This document shows positions 55,725 to 64,000 of a stretch of 64,000 nucleotides of DNA, piece by piece. The stretch is from Bostrychus sinensis (taxonomy: Eukaryota; Chordata; Actinopteri; Gobiiformes; Eleotridae), in the NCBI GenBank assembly GCA_020698575.1, contig CM036241.1, positions 35,461,416 to 35,525,415 of the forward strand. Direction: 5' to 3'. The position numbers were made by a program, and so were the translations under genes. The notes under the pieces are model-generated. The model saw only the letters and a program-made list of their open reading frames with translations. It had not been told where the DNA came from and made no database searches. Positions within the stretch are counted from its first letter, which is position 1, and each line of letters opens with the position of its first letter.

Positions 55725-56865
55725 GATTTGAAATCTGTTGCATTTAATTGTTATTTACATTTTACACAGTGAGCCAACTTTCAGAACTGGCTTTGCATTC
55801 TTTAAATCCCAACTATAAAAGTCAGATGCTGGAGTGATCTGTGGCTATGTTCAACATGAGAAAGCAGGACAAAAATGCATAGGTAAAAAAAAAAATATGT
55901 TAAGTGGCGGAATAAAGTAAAACCACGTTTATCACCTGCTAATACAGCGAGCCTACACGCTGGATTCCCTCTACTCATAGAAGCACAGTTCTCCCACAAG
56001 CATCCAGACACACCCACATTCCACCGTGTCACGAAACTACGACAAGGAACCGACTGCGGTGACACTGATAACAAACAGAGATCACATTTTAATATGCTTC
56101 AAAGTTGATCCAGTCATTAATCATGTCACAGAGGCAGGTGGTGCTGGATACTTCTGTGCGCCTCAGTGCCAAATGCTCAACTTTGTTCTATGACGAGAGA
56201 AGACCGACAAGAAAATCTGGCTCGATATAGCTTGGATAAACACACTTCACACACGCAATTGTGAACACCCAAACAAGAGAGAAAAATACAAAACAGCTTA
56301 TCAACTAGAAGTGGCATGTTGTTGGTTAGCTCAAATTAATAGAGCTTGATGTAAGATAAGGATTCATGTTACAACATCCAAACTCTTACAAAAACAGGCG
56401 AGGAAAGCAGTCACGTTTTAAATAGGTGTCCCCTTGATATTTCTTCAACATATTATGAAGACTTAGACTGAGGATGTTTTAAGGATAAGTCAGAATATTT
56501 AAGAAAAAGTCTAACTGGGCCTCCATAAAAATAAAGTAGAAAGAAAAAAGGCTGTTCCTCTTTCATTAGGTGATTGGGTGGGTGGAGCCTGTTCCAGCAT
56601 CTATAGGAGTTGGCTGCCCCCCTGTAGAATTGTTTAATGTAAAATTAAACAATTCACTAATTCAAATAAACTTGAGTTAGTTTAGCTGCGGTTCATTTTT
56701 ACTCTATGTAGAAATAACTCAAACTCCTGTTTAAATCATTGTAATGCAATTATACTGTATAAGCCCTACATGGCAGTACAACTCATGGTGGAATTTTAAA
56801 TGTATTTATTTCAACTATTTTTTAACACAACACAAAATAACACAAAATATTGAATAACAGTGGAT
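55187..56865. other. Intron 5 sequence with (AT)n
   Basis: An (AT)n microsatellite occupies 55686-55722. A perfect 12-bp inverted repeat with a 5-base loop lies at 56627-56655 (GAATTGTTTAAT arms). No exon was recognised. Confidence 0.45.
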
Positions 56866-57175
56866 CAGGTGATAGAGCAGTTGTAACCTGAAGGCTGGTG
56901 ATTGGAATCCAGCTCTCCCCAGTTCATACTGTTGTTGTGTCCTGAGTTGTAAGTAAGCAGAAGCTTTGTACCATCTGCTGTCTCCATCCTCAACAAACTA
57001 GCACACTGACTTTCACTACCTCACTCAGTATTGTCTGTCTGTAAACGTTCGCAATGTATTTCTGCAACTGTTAATTGGGCTGAATGTTTTTTGTGTGAAA
57101 TATCTTCTGTTCACTGTGTGGTGACAGTCTGTGATAACAAATTTCCCATTTGGGACAATAAAATGTCTATCTAAG
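56866..57175 (+). mobile_element. SINE with tRNA-like head and LINE-type tail
   Basis: The head 'tggatcaggtgatagagcag' carries an A-box-like word, then 'ggtgattggaatcc' in the B-box position. The 3' end 'aaatttcccatttgggacaataaaatgtctatct' matches the tail shared by many fish L2-type LINEs and their SINEs, which would allow mobilisation in trans (family knowledge). Confidence 0.7.
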
Positions 57176-58686
57176 TTTTATCATTGGAAAAAAATAGACA
57201 TCAAAATGCTTTGTGAAGTGTGTATGCAGAGATTTCCAGTACGTAATCATGACTGTTTTTCATGTAATGTTGCAATACAGAATAGAATCCAACCATGTCC
57301 TCAAACTTAACCTAATAATCAAACAAACATTCATATAGTAACTGAAATCCCAAATCTTTGGGATCAATACATTTCCAAATGGATTTGTAATGGTCCTTGA
57401 GTATGGAGTGCTAACTGGAGATCCAGGCTTTGTCGGCCCATGAATCATTGGGTGTTTTGCTCACTCGATCCACATCTGGTGGCAAGAAAACGAGAGCAGG
57501 AGCAGTGGAAAGTGCTGAAGTTGTTGTGTTGAATATTACGCCACAGGGCACTGAAGTTAATAAGTAAAAAGTGGTTTTCCAAAAACGGTTGCAGTCTGGT
57601 ATTTGGTATTACAGCAACAGAATCTCTGTAGCAGATGTCATCAGGCAGTTTAAATGATTCATGATAAGATAAGATTAGTTAGCTAGGATCTTTATTTATT
57701 TTTTTATTTTTTATGTATCTTAAGTGCAAGCTAAGACGGAGGCCAATGAGGTAACTTTTATACAGAATCAGTTGGAAAAGATGACTAATGTCTATCAGCT
57801 GCTGGCTCGGCCTTGTGTCCATTTGTCTCCTCGTCTTCAAATCTGCACTCCTTCCTCCACTTTTCTCCTTGCTCATCAGTATGCAGATGCTGCCGTATGA
57901 CCTATTAAAAGTCATTTGTCAAATTGCTGCCCAATGGCTTGCTTGCAATCAGACTCAATGTGAATATATTTTGACATGTGTTTTTCCTGCCCTCCGCTGA
58001 ACGCCTAAGGACCTGTGACAGCCTGAAGCCTCTCTGAATACTAATAAAGTGAGCCCTAATACAGTTGGCAGGGACACACATACATACACACATACACACA
58101 CACGGACAGGATCAGTGTCTGCAGAGTGCCACAGCAGGCCCAATCTCCATATTTGTATAATATACTACCTGACAGTCACAGCAAGTGGTGCTGTCATCTT
58201 TGATCACGCACTGTACAAAATGTGTCAGGCAGCTTACATAAGACGCCAGACTACAGACACACATGCGCCGGGTGGAAATATGAATAAGGAGCCAGCCATA
58301 TTCCCACAAAAATGCAGCCATGCGGCCCAGTGCGTACATATAAGTGCTGGTCATGTGGTTCCCAGCAGTGGAATCCAGTCCCAGGAGGCCAGCTGGATGA
58401 CACACATGTTTTTGGCTTTTCAGCAGATGCTCCTGAGCTCCTGGAACAGAGAGGGTGGTTTTGCAGCCAACTTCAGCATAATTTGAAGTAAATTTAAAGT
58501 TTGGAACACCAATTACAGCCACTGAAAGGGACAGTTTTGTATGGAGGACAGAATGGAGTAGAAAGCATAAAATGCTGCCTGAGTACTAGAGGTGTCAGAA
58601 GTATTAAAAATCAAGTAAAAGTACTCTGGGCATAACTATATATATTTTTAATAAAGGTCCCAGAGGATAAACCACAGTTATTTTAC
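57176..58686. other. Intron 5 sequence, repeat-poor island
   Basis: 57770-58480 has few repeats besides a (CA)n run at about 58076-58104. Several short frames on both strands (for example 58049-58486) overlap but lack domains. No recognised exon. Confidence 0.35.
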
Positions 58687-59095
58687 AGGGGGTGTTTTGT
58701 TAAGGGCCACATACTGAAAAATATATGCAAAGGCACCTCAGTGGAGGCGCTGTATTTCACATCACCAGAAAAGAAGTCTCTTTCCTTTAGGGGTCTTTAC
58801 AGTCAATCATTCTCATGGTCACTTTATGGTTCTACTCTTGATCCCCTTCCACAACCCCACATATATCCAAGCTTGGGACCAGCACATAGTATGTTTTTTT
58901 TTTTGTTTTTTTTTTAATGCCAGGTCCATCTCACTCAAATTAAGCTTTTTACCTGCTTTGCTTCAACCCTTCCAGTAAAAAGTTCTACCTTTGGCAATTT
59001 TGATCAATTGACAATGAAGTCTGAGGGCCAATAAAAAAATCGTTGGTGGGCCAAATTTGGCCCCGGGCCATAATTTGAACATCTGACATTAAACT
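58687..59095. mobile_element. hAT-like MITE, decayed
   Basis: 'aagggccacatactgaaaaatatatgc' near the left and 'gggccaaatttggccccgggccataatttgaacatctg' at the right resemble the ends of the 43641 element. The left terminus is eroded. Confidence 0.6.
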
Positions 59096-59149
59096 AATCT
59101 GCTCCTTCTGATGTTATTTGGCCTCAGTGAAACTAAATTTGGTTTCAGG

Positions 59150-60075
59150 TAAGGGTGCACCGATCAGGGTTTTTGAGGCCGATCACCGATCACCGATCAG
59201 CCTCTGCTGTGATCAGCGATACCGATCACGTGGTCGTCAATGTAGTAATGTATTGTATGCAGGCTATTATTAGTTCCATTTGAAAAATACTGTAGCCTTT
59301 GTAAATATAAAAAAACAACATTATTGGTCTTTAATGTGTGCCCAGTGTCTGTGGCTTTGTTTGAATGCTCCGCTGATGTAAAAATCAGCTGTTCTTAATT
59401 GGTTCCTTTAATGCGAGTCCGCGGGTGCAGCGCCTGTGTCAGCGTAACGCGCAGCCAAACCAGGTTGAAACACAGTGGACTAAAGAGCACACAGCTCCTG
59501 CTGCCAGTTTTGACAACGTCTGAATGAAGAAAACGTGCAAAGAGAGCAAAGAAGACAACGATGAAAGGTGCTCCTCTCAGACACACGGACACATGGGCTG
59601 CCTTTTTACTTTCTCTTTCCATTAGCAGCCTTTTGGTGCAGTTTAAGCCACAAAACGCACAGTTTTCTCCGCGCAACAAGACACAGGCAGACTCTGAACT
59701 TTCTTAATCCTTTTAACGTAAATGTTAGCGGGTTAGCTGTAGCTCTATTTACGTTGGTGTTTGCAAATATACACACTGCTGCGCCTCGGTTCTGTCCCGT
59801 GCGCTCCTAAAGCAGGTGGGGACACAGCGGGGACACAAAGCAGCGCCTCCAGGGCAGGTTTGTGTTAGTTATAACCAGGGCTTAACTTAAAAACACTGCT
59901 AAAATAACGCTACTGCTGTTTAATCAAACCGGAGTTGCAGGACAGTAAATGTGAGAGCCTCTTATTGTAATTTGATCGGCCCTTCTGAACGGCCCATTTT
60001 ACCATCACCGATCACTCTATTTTTAGCCATGATCGGCTGATCATGATCGGCGGCTGATCGATCGGAGCACCCTTA
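59150..60075. mobile_element. hAT-like element with exact 8-bp target duplication
   Basis: Ends TAAGGGTGCACCGATC and GATCGGAGCACCCTTA, flanked by GTTTCAGG on both sides (59142-59149, 60076-60083). Sub-terminal 'gatcaccgatcaccgatc' and 'catgatcggctgatcatgatcggcggctgatc' repeats mark both ends. The 500-bp centre is less AT-rich and unrelated to the ends, with no recognisable transposase. Confidence 0.9.
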
Positions 60076-60246
60076 GTTTCAGGTCCTCCACCTTTAAGCA
60101 ACACTTCTACCAGTTCAATTTCAGAAAAGAGAAAGCCTCATGGATGAGAGATACAGATTAAGTCTTTCTAAATTTTGTATTTGTGATTCAGTTATCCTGG
60201 ATAACTGGTGATGGACTTTTGACAATGTTTGTTACTTGCACATGAA

Positions 60247-60332
60247 ATTCTGCTACTACTACACCAGCTGCTTCTATTACTACGACTACTTTCCACTATT
60301 AGTACTACTACTACTGCTACTACCACTAATCA
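60247..60332. repeat. Imperfect (CTA)n array
   Basis: CTACTACTAC, TTC and GCT triplets over about 85 bp, followed 60 bp later by 'actcaagtaaacg'. Confidence 0.75.
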
Positions 60333-61297
60333 ATTACCAGTGCATTTATTGCTTGTAAGGCAAGCACACTACCCATCTTGTGAGAAGAATAAACATTTTA
60401 CTCAAGTAAACGCATGTATTGGAAAATGTACTCAGAAAGTTAGTTTCTTCTAAAACAGACTATTAGACAGTAGCTCATGACTCCGACTTGTGGTACATAG
60501 TGATAAGAAAGCCTTTTTGAGAACACATTTTGTGAATAATTTGCAAGCAGTCTGTTTAAAAGTACAGTATGTATGAGTCCACAGCACAATGTCATCATAA
60601 TCACCCGCTATCCCGAGTTATGTGTAGACTCCTAAAGCATCATGCCATCTTCTAATATGTTGAGTTTCAGGTGAAGCACTAAGTTGTAATGTTATCCATA
60701 CTTAGAAATAGGCAGACATATTATCCACCTTTTTGTCTGCCTAGTTCAAATTGAAATAATAATATATACACTACAATCCATGTGTTCCTGCCTGTTGGGG
60801 TTATGTTTAGACCTCAACACCGTGTTAATGCCCTGAGTGTGTTTTAGTCTTCCTGGCTAGTGTTATGATTCCGCCCGTGCTCGCTGCATTGGATCCTGTT
60901 TGATGAACTCAATCTGGAGCTGAGTGAGCTTGCAGTGTTTTGGCAGGCAGAAGAAAACCTCAGTCATTTCGAATGGACTTCAACATCTCAGCTGTGCAGC
61001 CTTTAGGGCACTTTTCTCTTACTTACTGATCCTTTACATGTAGTGAGGGCTTCCTCGTCGTGCTCTGTGTGTTGAAGCGTAACAGCCAAACAATTGGAGT
61101 TGGAATTATTGTCCTTGCAGGCCTACGAGCAGACCTCATGATGCTGCAAGAGTAGGATTGAGTTTGTTATTGCTGTGATAGAAACACAGGCCCTTTTTAT
61201 TAGGATGTATAAGAGAAACCACACCACACCATAGGCACTTGTATTTAGTTTGGGTTTTGTCCCTGAATGGGCTGTGGCTACTGGGGCATTTTGTGTG
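60333..61297. other. Intron 5 sequence, unassigned
   Basis: No recognised repeat. 60820-61130 is GC-balanced. No exon was seen. Confidence 0.35.
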
Positions 61298-61398
61298 TAG
61301 CAGTGGTGAAAAGTAACTACATTTACCCAAGTATTTACTAAATGTACTATGTGCCTGTGTATGCTTTTGCTTTTTCTTGAGTAAATGTTTGGAAAAGT

Positions 61399-61465
61399 GG
61401 GTAGTAATAGTAGTAATAGTGGTATCAGATGTAGCAATAGTAGAAGTAGTGGTAGCAGTAGTAGC
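61399..61465. repeat. (AGT)n triplet array
   Basis: AGTAGTAATAG-type triplets directly after 'cttgagtaaatg'. Confidence 0.8.
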
Positions 61466-61475
61466 CTAGTTGGTG

Positions 61476-61640
61476 TTTGCCTGGAAATTCCAGACTCACC
61501 GCTGTACCGGCGGATGAGTCTGGTCGCCATAGAATCAATTCGATTTCTAGCGCGGAGCAAACGGGCAGCGGAGTTAGCCAATCAGAAAATGGCGGATGTG
61601 ACAATAACAAAGCGACAAGAAAGTAAGCAACGCGAAAACA
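61476..61640. repeat. CpG-richer dispersed repeat
   Basis: 'cctggaaattccagactcaccgctgtaccggcggatgagtctgg' contains two inverted repeats (CTGGAAATTCCAG, and ACTCACCGC with the imperfect complement GCGGATGAGT). It is followed by 'agcgcggagc', a phrase found in fish repeats. The class is unknown. Confidence 0.45.
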
Positions 61641-62419
61641 TTTTTTTTCATTTTTATAAAGGCTTCTAGTGCTGCAAGCTGCTGTGGTTTTAATGAGTCG
61701 ATATATTTTTGGTCATTTAAAACGGAATTTACCGCTGAATGAAACAAACTCGGCTCCTCTGTGCGCTACCTTGATTGTTGTTGTTGCGGACGCTGCTGGT
61801 TAGGGTTCGATCGTCGCCTTGGTGTATGGAGGCCTTAAAAATATGAGGTGTGGGGTCCGGCTATTGGAATTGTAGGCCTATTATAAAAAATGGCCCCCTT
61901 TGACTTCTGCACCTGCACTAGTTACAACTATTTGGCCCCTACGTGTCCCCCAAACAACATGGGGGGCAGAGAACCATTCCATTTGCAGCTGCACAAAATA
62001 AATGACAGAAGGGTAACTGCAGTACAAGTGTTTTTTTTTTTTTTTAGCTCAGTGGCAAAGTGGCTTGTAGTAGTAGTTGTTGTAGTAGCTCTATACTTTC
62101 TACTAAGTAAACCTTACAGTTGTTAAGTTGTTAAGATTTAATAGAGTACAGAGAAGGTCAGAGGGAATTGCAATGTGTGGAGGACCTGTGAGAGAACTCT
62201 TAAGACAATGGTTAAGTGTGCTGTAGGTGTAACAGAGGAACTCAAGGTGGAGGTGGGACTGCATCCATGTACTATCCTGAGCCCCTTCTTGTTTGCAATG
62301 ATGATGGACAGGAAACATTTACATACTTTTATTTACATACTTTTACTTCTTGAATAATATATATATTTAAAGTTAATATTAAGGTATACTTTATTTGTTC
62401 TCTGCATTTGACCCATGCT

Positions 62420-62707
62420 TCAATGCCGCTGAGGTAACCTGTCAGGAGCAGTGGGCAGCCACGGTGCACAACTCAGGGACCCTTCTCCAGAGCTTGTGCT
62501 AGGATCCTGGTCAAGAGTACCTAGCTGGAGGATTATCCTATTGTGCATGTTTTGAGGTTGATGGAGGAACACTGGAGCACCCGGAGAAAACCCACCCAGA
62601 CATGGGGAGAACATGCAAAGTCAGACAGACCCCACATGGTCCAGTAATCAAACCCGGGACCTTCTTGCTGTGAGGCAAGGGTGCTAACCACTAAGCCACT
62701 GTGCCGC
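62420..62707 (-). mobile_element. SINE-like tRNA-derived repeat, best preserved copy
   Basis: On the minus strand the head reads 'ggcggcacagtggcttagtggttagcacccttgcctcacagcaagaaggtcccgggtttgatt', with GGTTTGATTAC where the B box GGTTCGANNCC is expected. The body follows with 'gcatgttctccccatgtctgggtgggttttctccgggtgctcc'. This copy anchors the calls at 10748, 32250, 33185 and 34230. Confidence 0.75.
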
Positions 62708-62757
62708 CATTTGATGTAACAGTACTTTTACTTGAGTACATTACCTCTTCCACTTCG

Positions 62758-63354
62758 GGTCTGAACAAAAGTCAAAAATACCATCAGTCATTCCATTTGC
62801 CTCACTGCTATACTGCTTTAGTTTTGTCCTCAGCACACTTATCAGTCTGAATAAGAACACATGTGGTTTTCAGACGTTTCGTCTCTGCCACGCTACACCC
62901 ACACACGCTCACCATAGAGTGTGCCAGAGGTGTCACAACCAGGCCATAAATCACCAGGAGATCAGTGTTTCCAGAGCACACAACATCTGTCTTCAGTGCT
63001 GCATTTCTATATTCCAGTTACTGTTTGAAATTAGATGTAATCTTTGGGCATGTGTAACTGGTGATTGCATTTGTTAAGTTACATTAATATTTTGTCATTG
63101 AAATTAATTAGTTTATTTATCAAGAGTCAAAGAGTGTTTCTTTGAGAATGTGGCTAAAGATTCTGACCAAGTTTACCTTTATTCCTGCCATTCAATTTCT
63201 GCATTAGTTTTTGTCAACTGCTACTAGATTATATACTTCAAATTACATATTTTTTTAAGAAAAGAAAGGACTGCCATTGGTCTGTTACCTGTCATTTAAT
63301 ATGTCGAGAGGTGAGAACCTAAAGACAGCCAGACTACTACTTAAATTCTGCAAT
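62758..63354. other. Intron 5 sequence, unassigned
   Basis: AT-rich with no recognised exon. Confidence 0.35.
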
Positions 63355-63525
63355 GGTTGGCAAATCTCATAAACTGTATTTTATTCACATAGAATAACAT
63401 ATCAGGTGTTGAAGCTGAGACATTTTACCATTTCATGAAAAATAAAGAATTATTTTGAACTTGATGGCAGCAACACATCTCAAAAAACTGGGATAGGGGC
63501 AACAAAAAGTCTGAAAAAAAGTTAT
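63355..63525 (+). repeat. Dispersed fish repeat fragment
   Basis: 'gcaaatctcataaactgtattttattcacatagaa', 'gttgaagctgagacattttaccatttcatg' and 'gcaacacatctcaaaaaactgggataggggcaac' form a phrase frequent in teleost genomes. Class not assigned. Confidence 0.5.
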
Positions 63526-63534
63526 GAATAGATG

Positions 63535-64000
63535 CATATTATGCTATTTTCAAGCTTTTTGAAATAAATTTGGTCAGCTTTGCATCAACATTTCATGTTT
63601 TGTTCTTCTTGTTGTTTTCCTTTGGGGAGCAGCTATTTTCATTTTGCAGAAAATGCTTGTATTAGTTGCCAATTCAAGGTCAGTTCTCTCCCCGCCCCCC
63701 TCAATCCGTCAGCTCTGAGCTTAGCATGGCTATTAGCAACATGAAACTAACATGGATAAATGAGCTGACGGCTATGTAGCGATGGCAATTTAGACTCTGT
63801 AATTGTGAGTACTACTCCAATGACACTGTGCTTTAGAAATGTTCAGGAGTGCTGAGCGTTTTCAGCCCTTGAGAAGGGCAGAGCCTCAGCATACAGGATT
63901 ACTCAAGATTATGAAAAAAAAACACAACTTTGGGTATGTTTTTGAGCAGGAAACAACATTATAACATGAAAAAAAAAACTCAGAAAAGTGAATTTAGCAC
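63535..64000 (-). repeat. FAM1 variant A, cut by the window end
   Basis: From 'atgctattttcaagctttttgaaat' to 'cagaaaagtgaatttagca'. Includes 'gcatggctattagcaacatgaaactaac' and 'cttgagaagggcagagcctcagcatacaggattactcaa'. Confidence 0.7.

Larger units (their letters stand above)
61302..62754. mobile_element. Possible composite ACTTGAGTAAAAGTA-type hAT element
   Basis: 'cagtggtgaaaagtaactacatttacccaagta' at 61302 and 'cagtacttttacttgagtacattacctcttccact' ending at 62754 are opposite termini of a common fish family, in correct inverted orientation. Between them lie a triplet array (61399), a CpG-richer repeat (61476), another triplet run (62069) and a SINE (62420). No target duplication is visible, so these could also be two separate fragments. 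Confidence 0.4.

Overview
The window is a stretch of teleost fish nuclear DNA. It is AT-rich, has very little coding sequence, and is packed with repeats of the kinds common in ray-finned fish: RTE-like non-LTR retrotransposons, Tc1/mariner and hAT remnants, fold-back MITEs, tRNA-derived SINE pieces, and long triplet and tetranucleotide arrays. I see no prokaryotic operon, CRISPR array or viral gene. The species cannot be named from this sequence.

One protein-coding gene is recognised with confidence: the 5' half of slc25a26, the mitochondrial S-adenosylmethionine carrier, on the + strand. Five coding exons (25783-25815, 27184-27340, 28609-28727, 36168-36272, 36527-36574) join without a frame break at GT-AG introns and give the first 154 residues of a carrier usually about 270 residues long. 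The first two of the three SLC25 repeats are covered. The start codon has a good Kozak context, an in-frame stop 9 bases upstream, and ETS-like and YY1-like promoter motifs within 150 bases. The exons for the third repeat were not found, so intron 5 should run past the right end of the window (at least 27.4 kb).

Layout. 1-25.6 kb: intergenic repeat-rich DNA. It holds an ACTAGT-rich MITE, a retrotransposon with a twin-priming inversion, a degenerate 200-315 bp tandem array, a doubly deleted retrotransposon inside a CTA-triplet field, a 1 kb higher-order triplet array, a nested fold-back palindrome, and a 1.7 kb DNA element inside a hAT element. 25.6-36.6 kb: promoter and exons 1-5; introns 1-3 carry inverted motifs, a Tc1 remnant, and an RTE 3' end split by a second DNA transposon. 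36.6-64 kb: intron 5, with several hAT-type non-autonomous elements bounded by exact or near-exact 8-bp target duplications, a CpG-rich MITE, a 12-bp GGTTTAG-type minisatellite, a large inverted-repeat MITE, SINE copies, and islands of repeat-free sequence that may be conserved non-coding DNA.

A single dispersed family, called FAM1 here, occurs about 16 times with interchangeable interior modules. I found no previously undescribed gene system. The most informative observations concern how the repeats were made: twin priming, a shared breakpoint in three retrotransposon copies, a palindrome that includes host flank, and a triplet array whose period is always a multiple of three.
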